A stretch of DNA of 64,000 nt. Source: Lentisphaera profundi. Its GTDB lineage: Bacteria; Verrucomicrobiota; Lentisphaeria; Lentisphaerales; Lentisphaeraceae. The notes under the pieces are model-generated. The model did no database searches. It was not told where the DNA came from and saw nothing but the letters and a program-made list of their open reading frames with translations. This document shows positions 44,475 to 53,655 of the stretch, in pieces (positions within the stretch are counted from its first letter, which is position 1; every line of letters starts with the position of its first letter). The translations under genes were made by a program, and so were the position numbers. The stretch is from assembly GCF_028728065.1 (NCBI RefSeq), contig NZ_CP117811.1, positions 2,480,001 through 2,544,000 of the forward strand, written 5' to 3'.

Positions 44475-45359
44475 GTCCTGTTTTTCTAAATGGGTTCGAA
44501 ATAGTTTTCTTGCCACCCCTTCTGCCAAGCCAACTTTCGGAACGATAATACTCTCTACACCCGCCTGAATCATCGCTTCAAGATATATTTTAGAAGCCGG
44601 AATAATCACATCGGCTCGGTCTGTTTTTAATTTCTCTTCTTCAATAAGTTCTTGATAAGTAAACTGTTTTAAGTAGGCCACTTTTTCTTGAAATTCTTTG
44701 AGTGGTAAAGGCTTACTGCGATAGCCGCAAAGGCGGTGCATTTTATTAATATTCCCACCCGTACCAATTGCCTTCTGAGGCTTATATTTCAGAGCATTTT
44801 GATTAACCCACACCTGAAATTTTTTCCATTCTTTTTGATTTACATCATTCTTACAGCGCACTGAGCCTAAACGAAAAGACTTAGCTTCGCAGCGCTCGCC
44901 TTTATTTAGAAAAGTTATTTCTGTACTTCCTCCTCCGACATCAATAGTCATGTACGAGCCCTTTGAATCAACTTGATCACACAAGAAAATACTCTCAAAA
45001 ATCATCTCGGCTTCTTCATCGCCTGAGATGAGCTCAATCTCAACTTCTATTTGTGATTTCACTAAGTCAATTAACTCTTGACCATTTTCTGCTTCACGCA
45101 TTGCAGAAGTCGCTACTAGGCGATAATCCGTAACTTCATGAATCATACACAAGTGCTTGAAAGCATGGGCCATGCTCAAGACCTTACTCACTTTGGATAA
45201 TGAAATCTTACCATCTTTAAATACGTCTTCTCCCAAACGAATCGGCAAACGTAAATAAGAAAGCTTTTTCATCAGGATTTCATCTCCATGAATCTGGTCT
45301 ATGCCGTAGAAAGTACTTCTTATTGCATTTGAACCTATATCAACTACCGCCACTTTCAT
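44466..45359 (-). CDS. Ppx/GppA-family phosphatase
   Basis: 297 residues, actin-like ATPase fold. The N-terminal VVDIGSNAIRSTFYGID and the phosphate-2 loop MTIDVGGGSTEITFL are present, with GTGGNINKMHR. This short form has only the two N-terminal domains of Ppx and no HD part. It could hydrolyse polyphosphate or pppGpp; the sequence does not decide. It follows the DUF3228 gene by one base, in the same direction. Confidence 0.92.
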   Translation of the reverse strand: MKVAVVDIGSNAIRSTFYGIDQIHGDEILMKKLSYLRLPIRLGEDVFKDGKISLSKVSKVLSMAHAFKHLCMIHEVTDYRLVATSAMREAENGQELIDLVKSQIEVEIELISGDEEAEMIFESIFLCDQVDSKGSYMTIDVGGGSTEITFLNKGERCEAKSFRLGSVRCKNDVNQKEWKKFQVWVNQNALKYKPQKAIGTGGNINKMHRLCGYRSKPLPLKEFQEKVAYLKQFTYQELIEEEKLKTDRADVIIPASKIYLEAMIQAGVESIIVPKVGLAEGVARKLFRTHLEKQDLF

Positions 45360-45360
45360 C

Positions 45361-45948
45361 TTATGCTTCTTCTCGGCGAATCATGATATATTTCGACCAG
45401 AAATCTACGCTTTCTTGATAAGCTCTACGATCAATAGTCACTCCCGACCCCCCTTCTTCTACGCCTAAAGCATTGCGCATTGCTGTTATAGGTCTCATGG
45501 GTTCTACTTCTTTAGTCGCGGCCCCATTGATCGATACTATTGCCCAATCCGCATCAACTTTATCACCTTCTTTTTCCATCTGTTCTTTGGAGTACAAAAT
45601 CAAATGAATCCACTCAGCTTTACCTGCAGGAATGCCACTTACCCAATCAACGAGTACAGCGACTTCCTTGTCATTACGAGTCTCATAGGCACAATGAAGT
45701 TTGGCCCCTATTTCTTCGGCTAATGCTCTCTCAATAGTTAAACTTTCCAAGTCTGGAAAAATATAGTTCCCTGATTCATCGCGATTTTTTAAAACCGCTA
45801 TGCAACAAAAATCAGCATAACCTGGAATGATTTCATAAGGATTTTTAGCTAAAAAAATCATTTTTCCTACCATACTTTCATTTACTCGCGTCCCGTAAAA
45901 GTCTGATTTGTACTGCCTTTTCGTAAATTCACACATTTCAATATTCAT
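45361..45948 (-). CDS. DUF3228 family protein
   Basis: 195 residues. I recognise the family from the blocks PGYADFCCIAVLKNRD, ILYSKEQMEKEGD followed by ADWAIVSI, and PITAMRNALGVEEGGSGV, which are the strongest conserved stretches in bacterial and plant members. Function is unknown. It is transcribed ahead of Ppx/GppA and divergent from the EF-hand-like gene, 84 bases away. The start has TTTAAAGATGA without a clear ribosome site. Confidence 0.82.
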   Translation of the reverse strand: MNIEMCEFTKRQYKSDFYGTRVNESMVGKMIFLAKNPYEIIPGYADFCCIAVLKNRDESGNYIFPDLESLTIERALAEEIGAKLHCAYETRNDKEVAVLVDWVSGIPAGKAEWIHLILYSKEQMEKEGDKVDADWAIVSINGAATKEVEPMRPITAMRNALGVEEGGSGVTIDRRAYQESVDFWSKYIMIRREEA

Positions 45949-46032
45949 CTTTTTGACCTTTTTTATTCTCTTTTGCCAGTTTATATTGTCTCTTGTTTTT
46001 CAAACTACATACTTAGGGAGTTTTTTCACATC

Positions 46033-48051
46033 ATGGACAAAGCTAAACTTAAAAATTTCGGTGGGAGTCGACAATTTGTCATCGAGTGTGCCGAAGATAT
46101 TGCCTTACTTCAAGAATTACACGAAGCTTTTTGGATGTGCACAAGCGCCCCTAGTCAGCACTTAAATTTTCCTAGTAGTATTAAAGACCTCCTAGATCGT
46201 AATAAATCAGGACGCATTTTTTCTGAAGATATAATTCATTTTTCAAAACATATCCTCAGTCACTATAACTCTCTCGAAGCCTTTGATCAAAAAAGTGATC
46301 AACTCGATTTTGCACATCTCAAAGACGACAAAAAAAACTTGGTCGAATGTGCAGAAGAAGTATGTAAAAATCTCAATTTAAGTAATCCCCAACTCATCAA
46401 ACTTAAAGATCTCGAAAACGACAAACTGCTACTGTCTAGAGGCATACGTAATGGCGACGGGGTCATTCCCCCGGAAGATTTAGATGATAAGACACTACGC
46501 GAAACAGCACTACTCATCGTCAAAACTTGTGAGAATTCACTAGATTTATCTGGACGTAATGGCTTTGATCAAAAAGCCTTAGATACTTTTCATCAACAAG
46601 TCATCGATTATCTCAACTGGATTGATGAAGGCGAACAACACGAACTAAGTTTCAAAGATCATATTGATGAAATATGGGATCTCTACACTCAACTTCACGA
46701 CCAAATCGATCACTTCTTCCAAGCTCGTAAAGCCTTAGAGTTTTGCGCCTCGATGGACCACGAACTGACTCACTCCACCATCAGTAGTGATAATTTTGAA
46801 AATCGTAGCAAAGTTACCAAAGAACTACAGAGCCTTCCTCTGAGTCCCATAAAAAAACAAAAATCACTTCGACCCGGCAATCCCTTAAATCCACTTTATG
46901 AAAGCTTGTTCCAAAAATTCTTTAATGATTATTTACATAAAATTTTAGGACGACCAGTAACTGAACTCAATGAAGAAACTTGGGATGAAACTAAAAAGGC
47001 TTTAGACACTTACTCGAAATGGATGAGCAAACGACCTGAAGGTGACATTAGTCATTTAAATGAAGTTTTACTAAGAGATTATCTAGATAAGGATCATTTT
47101 GAGACTCTTAGCCAGATAATCCAAGAAGACCTGGTCTTAGGCGAAAAACTTCGCCTCCGGAATCAACTCAAAGAATTAATCATCTTACAACAATACTTTG
47201 TTGATTTCTGCAATAATTTCGTCAATTATAAATACTTTTATATCCCGAAGAAACGCGCCGCTTTTGAAGCAGGCACGCTGATCTTAGATGGTCGGGTCTT
47301 TGACCTCACCATCCCCGTAGACAAAGTTGATGAACACAGTAAAGTCGCTAAGAGCTCAGGTATGTTTTGTATTTATTTAAAAATAAACAAAAAAAATGAG
47401 CATGAACCACAGTATATATGCGCACCTGTCTGCGCTCTTCGCAATAAAATAAACACCGTTGGCAAACGAGGTATTTTAATCACTGTCAATGGCGAACATC
47501 GCGATGCTCAAATCGTCAAAATTATCGATACTCCCGTAAGCCTTATTGACTCCATGGTCAATCCATTCAGAAAAATTTCAAACCTCATTGTCAGCTCCAT
47601 TGAGAAGATTAGTTCCAGCTCTGAAAAAAACCTAGAAAAACAAGTCAATTCGAGCACTTCAAACCTACAAAAAGAGCTTAATTCAAGCCCTACAAAAAAT
47701 AGTAGCACGAATGCTAACTCTTCTCGTGATCTGATTTTTACTTTTGCCGCACTGGGCTCATCTTTCACTTATATTATTGCCAAGCTTTCATCTTTTAATA
47801 TTTCTGATGTCTTAAATGGACTCTTCAATGCTTTACTCATCATCCTGATTCCTACGTTCATTATAAGCTTAATCAAACTTAGCAAACGAAATCTAAGCAG
47901 TATTATCGAAGCCTCAGGTTTTGCTCTAAATCATCCCTTAAGGTTAAGTAAAGAACTCTCAAAAGCCTTTGCGTACCGCCGCGAAATCAATCCAGAGCTC
48001 TTTGATCACGATAAAATTAAAATATCAGAAGCTCTTAACCGTAAACTTTAA
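46033..48051 (+). CDS. EF-hand-like membrane protein of a PVC-type family
   Basis: 672 residues from the ATG at 46033 (AGGGAG 12 bases upstream); an in-frame ATG at 45973 lies before that ribosome site and is disfavoured. The N-terminus (FVIECAEDIALLQELHEAFW, then DRNKSGRIFSEDI) and a second block (RNGDGVIPPEDLDDKTL... LSGRNGFDQKALDTF) match a family I recall from Lentisphaerae and Planctomycetes with degenerate EF-hand loops. A Ser-rich linker (~540-585) precedes two C-terminal membrane helices (~587-640). Function unknown. Calcium binding is not assured, because the loops are incomplete. Confidence 0.65.
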   Translation: MDKAKLKNFGGSRQFVIECAEDIALLQELHEAFWMCTSAPSQHLNFPSSIKDLLDRNKSGRIFSEDIIHFSKHILSHYNSLEAFDQKSDQLDFAHLKDDKKNLVECAEEVCKNLNLSNPQLIKLKDLENDKLLLSRGIRNGDGVIPPEDLDDKTLRETALLIVKTCENSLDLSGRNGFDQKALDTFHQQVIDYLNWIDEGEQHELSFKDHIDEIWDLYTQLHDQIDHFFQARKALEFCASMDHELTHSTISSDNFENRSKVTKELQSLPLSPIKKQKSLRPGNPLNPLYESLFQKFFNDYLHKILGRPVTELNEETWDETKKALDTYSKWMSKRPEGDISHLNEVLLRDYLDKDHFETLSQIIQEDLVLGEKLRLRNQLKELIILQQYFVDFCNNFVNYKYFYIPKKRAAFEAGTLILDGRVFDLTIPVDKVDEHSKVAKSSGMFCIYLKINKKNEHEPQYICAPVCALRNKINTVGKRGILITVNGEHRDAQIVKIIDTPVSLIDSMVNPFRKISNLIVSSIEKISSSSEKNLEKQVNSSTSNLQKELNSSPTKNSSTNANSSRDLIFTFAALGSSFTYIIAKLSSFNISDVLNGLFNALLIILIPTFIISLIKLSKRNLSSIIEASGFALNHPLRLSKELSKAFAYRREINPELFDHDKIKISEALNRKL

Positions 48052-48178
48052 ACAAAAGTAGCGTTCCTCTGTTAAGATCGAGCTCTATTTTGTAGTTTAT
48101 CTGAAATACGCATGAAAGGTTTCTCCTTTTATTGAGAATAAACCTGAAGCTATCAATTATACTTAAGGAACCACACAC

Positions 48179-49626
48179 ATGAAAAAAATTCTTTCACTGA
48201 TATTTTTTGCACTTGTACTCAATGCAACTGAGAAGCCAAATATAATCTATATCCTTGCTGATGATTTAGGCTATGGTGACTTGGGTTGCTATGGACAAAA
48301 AGTCATCCAAACACCCCACTTAGACAAAATGGCCGCCAATGGCTTGCGCTTTACGCAACATTATTCAGGAAGCACTGTATGTGGCCCTTCTCGTAGCTGT
48401 TTATTAGAAGGAAAACATTCCGGTAATACTTACGTTCGTGGTAATGGTCACCTGCAAATGCGTCCCGACCCCAACGACCTTATTTTTCCAAAAGCTCTCC
48501 AAAAAGCTGGCTATCACACCGCTATGATCGGTAAATCGGGAATGGGCTGTAATACCGATGACGCGAGCCTCACTTACAAAAAGGATTTGATTACTTTTTT
48601 GGCTTCACTTCTCATACACAAGCCCATTGGTATTTTCCTACTTATTTATGGCGCAATGACGGCGAAGTCACTAAAGTTGAATACCCAAACAACACCTTAC
48701 ACGAGGGCGATAACTATAGCTCAGAAGTAGTCATGAACGAAGCTCTCAACTATGTGGAAGAACACAAGGATAGTCCCTTTTTTCTTCATTTAGCTTTTCA
48801 AATACCCCATGCTAGCCTTCGCGCTAAAGAAGAATGGAAAGCCAAGTACCGCCCCATTTTAAAGGAAAAACTCTTGCCCGAAAAAAAGCACCCTCATTAC
48901 TCATACGACAGAGAACCGAAAACAACATTTGCCGCCATGATTTCTTACATGGATTACAACGTCGGTTTACTCATTAAAAAACTTGAAGATCTAGGCATTG
49001 CAGAAAACACTCTCATCATGTTTGCTAGTGATAATGGAGCCATGCAAGAAGGTGGACATAAACGTGACAGCTTTGATTCCAACGGTATTCTTCGCGGCGG
49101 CAAGCGCGATATGTATGAAGGAGGTGTTCGCACTCCCATGATTGCCTACTGGCCAGGAAAGATAACCGCAGGTCGTACTACTGATCATATTTCAGCTTTT
49201 TGGGATATATCTCCCACTCTTCGTGAACTTGCTGGTGCTGAAGTCCAAGCTGACACCGATGGCATCTCCATGGTCCCTACTCTTTTTAACAATGCAGAAC
49301 AAAAACAACACGACTACCTCTACTGGGAATTTTTTGAACAAGGTGGCAAGCGCGCCATTCGTATGGGAAAATGGAAACTCATTCTCTATAAAACTAATAC
49401 TGACCTCAACCCAAAAATTGAGCTCTTTGATCTAGAGACAGATATTTCTGAAAATAAAGACTTATCCAAACAATTCCCGGAAAAAGTTTCGGCATTAATC
49501 AAAATAATGAATAAAGCTCATACTCCTGCCGAAAACAAAGCCTTCAAATTTGCCTTTGAGCGTAGCTCACAAGAACTCGAGCGTCTGGAAAAACCAAAAA
49601 AGAAGAAAAAAACGAAAAAACGTTGA
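48179..49626 (+). pseudogene. Sulfatase with a one-base frameshift
   Basis: Two frames make one sulfatase. The 5' frame (48179-48730) has a signal peptide, NIIYILADDLGYGDLGCYGQ and the maturation motif V-C-G-P-S-R-S. It leaves family sequence after SLTYKK. From 48583 the -1 frame resumes as G-F-D-Y-F-F-G-F-T-S-H and runs to 49626 through FASDNGAMQEGG and the C-terminal domain. The 1448-base span is one base short of 483 codons, so a single A missing from the A5 run at 48578-48582 explains it. The tail is Lys-rich. Either a disrupted gene or a read error; a programmed shift is less likely. Confidence 0.85.
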
Positions 49627-49722
49627 TTTTTCGTTCTCATTTCGGTTCACTCGATCGTGTGAACTCAATGACTTCACTTAGAACTTAAATATTGTCTTTC
49701 TCGAAAAGCTTTCAATAAGCAC

Positions 49723-49751
49723 TTGACTTACACGAGTAAGGCTCTTATACT
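49723..49751 (+). promoter_or_regulatory. Promoter of the LacI-family regulator gene
   Basis: TTGACT (49723-49728), a 17-base spacer, and TATACT (49746-49751): close to the sigma-70 consensus with perfect spacing. Transcription should start about 49758, inside the second operator, leaving a leader of about 63 bases before the gene. Confidence 0.8.
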
Positions 49752-49764
49752 TTACTCGTGTAAA
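49727..49764. promoter_or_regulatory. Twin CG-centred operators over the promoter
   Basis: CTTACACGAGTAAG (49727-49740) and TTTACTCGTGTAAA (49751-49764) are each palindromes centred on CG with one mismatched pair, the standard LacI-family operator shape. They are inverted copies of one another (12 matching bases), 24 bases centre to centre. One overlaps the -35 box and spacer, the other the -10 edge and start site. Binding by the regulator would block the promoter. Confidence 0.75.
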
Positions 49765-49767
49765 GAT

Positions 49768-49800
49768 AGCCCTGTTATCCCAGGGCTTTTTTAGAGCCCT
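49768..49800 (+). terminator. Leader terminator ahead of the regulator gene
   Basis: AGCCCTG (49768-49774) pairs with CAGGGCT (49781-49787), loop TTATCC, followed by T6 (49787-49792): an intrinsic terminator between promoter and gene. A third segment, AGCCCT (49795-49800), can pair with AGGGCT (49782-49787), excluding the terminator stem. The arrangement resembles an attenuator. Confidence 0.65.
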
Positions 49801-49820
49801 TAACTTAACAGGTGTAAAGT

Positions 49821-50777
49821 ATGATCTCAATGCAAGAATTAGCTGATATATGTGGTTACTCACGTGTCAGTGTTTCTGCTGCCTTAAATGGCAAAGGTGG
49901 CATCTCGGAAAAGGCTCGTGAAAAAATACTAGGCTTGGCTAAAGAACATAACTATACGCCAAATAAAATGGCTCATGCTCTCAAAGGCTTACCCTCTCAG
50001 TTAATAGGCATGCTCATTCGCGATCTCAGCAACCCCTTCTACACTCAAATGATTAAAATTATTGATGACCACTTGCACAAAGAGGGCTATAGCCTAATTG
50101 TCCTCAACTCAATGGCCGATGCTGAACGTGAACGCAAGGCAATACAAACTTTGTATTCTTATAATGTTGATGGCTTATTTATTGCGCCATTCGCGAAAGA
50201 AAAAAACAGCGACAGAATCGATTCATTGATTAACTCTCATAGTAAACCCGTAATCATGCTCGATAATCTTAGTCGAGACATTGGCTCTATGTCTATTGGC
50301 TTTAATAACCGCAGTGGTGCCAAAGATGCCACTCAATACCTTATTGATTGCGGGCATCGCAAAATCACCTACCTTGCGGGACCTGAAAGTTCTTTATCCT
50401 ATCAAGAACGCTCTGCTGGTTTTGTTGAATGTATGAATAATAACAAAATCACAATGTCAACGGATACTATCTATCCCTGCGGATCATCTGCTGAAGAAGG
50501 CTACTCGGCTGCTTTATCACTTCTTAGCCAAACTTCTCGCCCGTCGGCTTTATTCTGTTTCAATGATTATATCGCGATTGGTGTTTATCGAGCGGCTCAA
50601 GAATTAAAGCTTAATATCCCAACAGATCTATCAATAATTGGCTTTGATAACATCAACCTTACGAAGCTACTATCACCTTCACTCACAAGTGTGAGTATAC
50701 ATATTGATAAAGTGGCTGCAGATGCGGCTGACAACATGCTTAAATTTTTAAATGATGAAAATACAGTCATCCCATAG
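49821..50777 (+). CDS. LacI-family transcriptional regulator
   Basis: 318 residues. The N-terminal helix-turn-helix is MQELADICGYSRVSVSAALN, with the hinge NYTPNKMAHALKG. The periplasmic-binding-protein core follows (IGMLIRDLSNPFYTQMI, DGLFIAPFAK, ITYLAGPESS, SALFCFNDYIAIG, SIIGFDN). It is short of the usual 330-340 residues by the last strand only. The two operators at its own promoter suggest autoregulation. It lies upstream of the galactose genes, so it may be GalR-like; the effector is unknown. The start has AGGTG about 7 bases upstream. Confidence 0.92.
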   Translation: MISMQELADICGYSRVSVSAALNGKGGISEKAREKILGLAKEHNYTPNKMAHALKGLPSQLIGMLIRDLSNPFYTQMIKIIDDHLHKEGYSLIVLNSMADAERERKAIQTLYSYNVDGLFIAPFAKEKNSDRIDSLINSHSKPVIMLDNLSRDIGSMSIGFNNRSGAKDATQYLIDCGHRKITYLAGPESSLSYQERSAGFVECMNNNKITMSTDTIYPCGSSAEEGYSAALSLLSQTSRPSALFCFNDYIAIGVYRAAQELKLNIPTDLSIIGFDNINLTKLLSPSLTSVSIHIDKVAADAADNMLKFLNDENTVIP

Positions 50778-50864
50778 AGCAGGAAAAACTGACTCTTTAA
50801 TACATTTCCCTGTGTAAATACCTTCTATTTATTAGATGGATGTTTTGGTTTTGATTAAGGCTCA

Positions 50865-50887
50865 GTCATTGGCTGTCCCATAGATTT
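50865..50887 (+). repeat. Direct repeat, copy 1 (IS4 end)
   Basis: GTCATTGGCTGTCCCATAG plus ATTT. A second copy at 50940-50963 differs by two C/T changes and one added G. It lies at the IS left end; the other copy is inside the transposase 3' end. Confidence 0.6.
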
Positions 50888-52100
50888 ATGTAAATCCCGG
50901 CAAATACTGCTGAGGAGGAGTTGAGTATAGCCTTGGTGGGTCACTGGCTGTCCCACAGGATTTGAGGACTGAGTACAATTCAAGCCTTGACCATAGTACG
51001 CCACGGATAACGGTGAATATTCTTGAGAAAGAATATTTCCACTTACTTTGAAATGCTAAAAATCGCAAAAGCACGTAAGTCAATAATGCTGTCCAAACTT
51101 GCCACCGAATGGCATTTTCGTTATGGCCAAGGAAATCAGATATTTGCAATGTTTGTTTGATCTGTTTGAAAAACACTTCGATTCCCCAACGTGATTTATA
51201 GATTTGTGCGACTGAACTGGGAGCCCATTTAAAGTTGTTAGTAATGAAAACCATTTTCTTAAGTTTTCCGTCAATTTCTACTTCAGCTTCGACAAGTCGT
51301 AATTCTGTCGGGTAATGCAGTTGAGTTTTCGTACCTTTGAGACGAATACGCTGATCACGGATGATAGAACCTTTGGCTTCAGAGATATTTTCAATAATCT
51401 CGTAGCTCATATTATCTTTTGCCCGAGTAACCCAAAATACTTTACGTTCATTGAGGTGAAAGAGATGTTTATAATCCACGTAAGCCTTATCAAAAACCAC
51501 TATTTCTCCAGGTAACATTCCTGCACATAATTCCTTTGCTTCCGTTGAATCATGAGTGTTCGCAGCTTTTACAATAGCGAAAGAAGGTAAGAAATTTTGT
51601 AAGTTAAGCTTCATGTGACATTTAGCCGCAGCTTTACGACGACGATGTTTTGCCCATGGCATACAATTAGCAACAAGCTGGATAGTTGTAGAATCCACCG
51701 CGTGAATTGCTTTTTTGAAACGTCTAGGAAAACCAGTATATTTTTGCTGAATACCAAAGCCCGCATACTTATTCTGTAAGTGATTAAGAACACTCCAGAA
51801 AAGTTCTTCTGCCATGTCGGCATTACGAGTTCTATTTGCGTTAGATAAGGTATTTCGTTTCGGGACTGTCGCGCCTCGTATAGGCTCAAGGCTTCCACTA
51901 TGATTTTGAAGGCTATCGCAAATATCATTTAAGCTCAGAGAATGAGATAACTGAGCATAAAGTAAGGTTAGAACATGGCTCCAAGGACTAAACTTACGAG
52001 TTTTGATTCCGTGCTTATCTGCAAGTTTTTGAACTAAATGTCCTGGAATTAATTGGCAGATTTGTTTGAGACTACATACATTACTTTTGTCTGGCTTCAT
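50886..52100 (-). CDS. IS4-family transposase
   Basis: 404 residues, DDE nuclease. The first catalytic Asp is in AVDSTTIQL, the second in VFDKAYVDYKHLF. The IS4 signature Y-(2)-R-(3)-E-(6)-K is exact in YKSRWGIEVFFKQIK. The C-terminus (SCGTASDPPRLYSTPPQQYL) is of the G-T-A-x-x-P-P-R type of many IS4 members with an N-terminal DUF4372-like part. AGGAGTC lies ahead of the ATG. No stop or frameshift breaks it, so the element may be active. Confidence 0.93.
   Translation of the reverse strand: MKPDKSNVCSLKQICQLIPGHLVQKLADKHGIKTRKFSPWSHVLTLLYAQLSHSLSLNDICDSLQNHSGSLEPIRGATVPKRNTLSNANRTRNADMAEELFWSVLNHLQNKYAGFGIQQKYTGFPRRFKKAIHAVDSTTIQLVANCMPWAKHRRRKAAAKCHMKLNLQNFLPSFAIVKAANTHDSTEAKELCAGMLPGEIVVFDKAYVDYKHLFHLNERKVFWVTRAKDNMSYEIIENISEAKGSIIRDQRIRLKGTKTQLHYPTELRLVEAEVEIDGKLKKMVFITNNFKWAPSSVAQIYKSRWGIEVFFKQIKQTLQISDFLGHNENAIRWQVWTALLTYVLLRFLAFQSKWKYSFSRIFTVIRGVLWSRLELYSVLKSCGTASDPPRLYSTPPQQYLPGFT
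50940..50963 (+). repeat. Direct repeat, copy 2 (inside transposase 3' end)
   Basis: GTCACTGGCTGTCCCACAG plus GATTT, 75 bases from copy 1. It encodes the S-C-G-T-A-S-D part of the transposase (minus strand). It could be a secondary transposase site or the relic of an end duplication. Confidence 0.5.
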
Positions 52101-52293
52101 GATGGACTCCTTTTTTTGTCGTTATTAAAAGAAACATCTGAAGCTAGATTTTTCATAGCTTAGTTATTTTTATGGGATGGCTGTGTGATGAAAACTATGT
52201 TCCTCATACAAAAAACCACATTTTTGAACCTGAGTTAATCAAACGCTCATCAGTTCACAACTTTAATCAGAAAATACAACACAAGGAGAACAC

Positions 52294-53523
52294 ATGAACA
52301 ACAACACCACGATCATCTCATTTTTAGTCTTTACTGGACTAGTGGGATTAGCCACTTGGCTAATAACAAGAAAGGACGACCATGCAAGTAGCGACGGCTA
52401 TTTCCTCGGTGGTCGAAGTCTTACTTTCCCTTTAATTGCAGGCTCATTACTCTTAACCAACCTATCCACCGAACAACTCGTTGGTCTAAATGGCGCCGCA
52501 TTCCAACACGGTTTTCACGTTATGGTTTGGGAAGTTTTTGCAGTCGTCGCACTCGTACTTATGGCACTTTTCTTCTTGCCAAAATTCCTACGCTCAGGTA
52601 TTGCCACAGTACCACAATATTTAGAAGTCCGCTTCGACCACAAAACTCGCATGATCGTAGACATGATTTTCTTGACTGCTTATGCCGTAATTCTTCTTCC
52701 CATAGTGCTTTACTCTGGTGCAAAGGGCTTGTCAAACATGCTCGACGTCCAGGCTCTCACGGGCATTAACAGTGAAACCGGCGTCCTCTGGTTCATGGTC
52801 ATTGTAATCGGTATCTTAGGTTCTATCTATGCCCTTTTTGGCGGTCTTCGTACTGTCGCTGTTTCAGATACACTCAATGGTGCGGGTCTCCTTATTGGTG
52901 GTTTCCTCATCGCTTATTTTGGTTTAAAAGCAGTTGGAGATGGCAATGGCGCTATCGCAGGCTGGAATAGTTTAATCGAAAATGCTCCTGCACGCTTCAA
53001 TTCTATTGGCGGCAAAAAAGATGATGTTCCATTTTCCACTATTTTCAGTGGCGTTGTTCTCCTTAACCTTTTCTACTGGTGTACTAATCAACAAATCATT
53101 CAACGTACTTTTGGTGCATCGAGCTTAGCAGAAGGGCAAAAAGGTGTTCTTTTAACTGGCGCACTCAAACTCTTAGGCCCCATCTATTTAGTCATTCCTG
53201 GTATGATTGCCTTCCAATTATATGGTCATCTTGGTATTGGTAACGATGATGCGTACGGCACTCTTGTCAAAAATGTCTTACCCGCTCCATTAACAGGCTT
53301 TTTTGCCGCTGTAATGGTAGGTGCCATTCTTTCCTCTTTTAACTCTGCATTGAATTCAACCTGTACTCTTTTCTCACTTGGTTTCTATAAAAATGTTTTA
53401 AACAAAGACGCCGACGAAAAACAAGTAGTGAAATCAGGAAAAATATTTGGCTTAATTATCGCCATTACTTCAATGATTATTGCGCCCATGCTCGCAGGGC
53501 AAGATAGTATATTTGGCTACCTA
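52294..53523 (+). pseudogene. Sodium:solute symporter gene, 5' part (interrupted by IS)
   Basis: The first 410 codons of an SSS-family (SLC5-like) symporter, with about ten of the expected membrane helices. DGYFLGGRSLTFPLIAGSLL and NLSTEQLVGLNG are typical of sugar members. AAGGAGA precedes the ATG. It runs into the IS at 53524, adding a foreign tail of 11 residues (DALRQIILKCY). The rest resumes at 55124; the intact protein would have 611 residues. Next to galK, a galactose or glucose substrate is likely, by context only. The truncated product should not transport. Confidence 0.9.
53518..53523 (+). repeat. Target-site duplication, left copy
   Basis: TACCTA, immediately before the left inverted repeat. 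It is the codons Tyr-Leu of the symporter. The same six bases follow the right inverted repeat at 55118-55123. Confidence 0.9.
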
Positions 53524-53590
53524 GATGCACTCCGACAGATCATTCTCAAGTGCTATTAAAAAATAGCTTAAAGTTATAATTTCCAATAAA

Positions 53591-53652
53591 AAATCCCACT
53601 TAATCGCCTATATTGTAGTAGCTTACACCGACAATAACAGCAAGTGGGACTT
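53591..53652 (+). promoter_or_regulatory. Fold-back inhibition hairpin at the transposase start
   Basis: AAATCCCACTT (53591-53601) is the near-complement of AAGTGGGACTT (53642-53652), 10 of 11 pairs. The right arm contains the GGGA ribosome site just ahead of the transposase ATG at 53656. RNA read in from the symporter would hide that site; RNA starting after the left arm (a TATATT lies at 53609-53614) would not. This resembles the protection known for IS10 and IS50. Confidence 0.55.
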
Positions 53653-53655
53653 TCA

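Larger units (their letters stand above)
50871..52183 (-). mobile_element. IS4-family insertion sequence
   Basis: About 1.3 kb between the regulator and the symporter. The ends are read as GGCTGTCCCATA (50871-50882) and TATGGGATGGCTG (52171-52183), an imperfect inverted repeat (about 9 of 12 bases). The boundaries are approximate, and I found no target duplication. It contains one transposase gene that fills it. Confidence 0.65.

Noticed and set aside
48733-49626. A separate sulfatase-like gene
   Set aside because: It lacks the N-terminal half and the formylglycine motif, and its frame continues upstream into the sulfatase body. It is the 3' part of one frameshifted gene.
49768-49790. A resemblance to the I-SceI recognition site (CCCTGTTATCCC)
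   Set aside because: Only 12 of 18 bases match and they are explained by a 7-bp terminator stem; no homing endonuclease gene is present.
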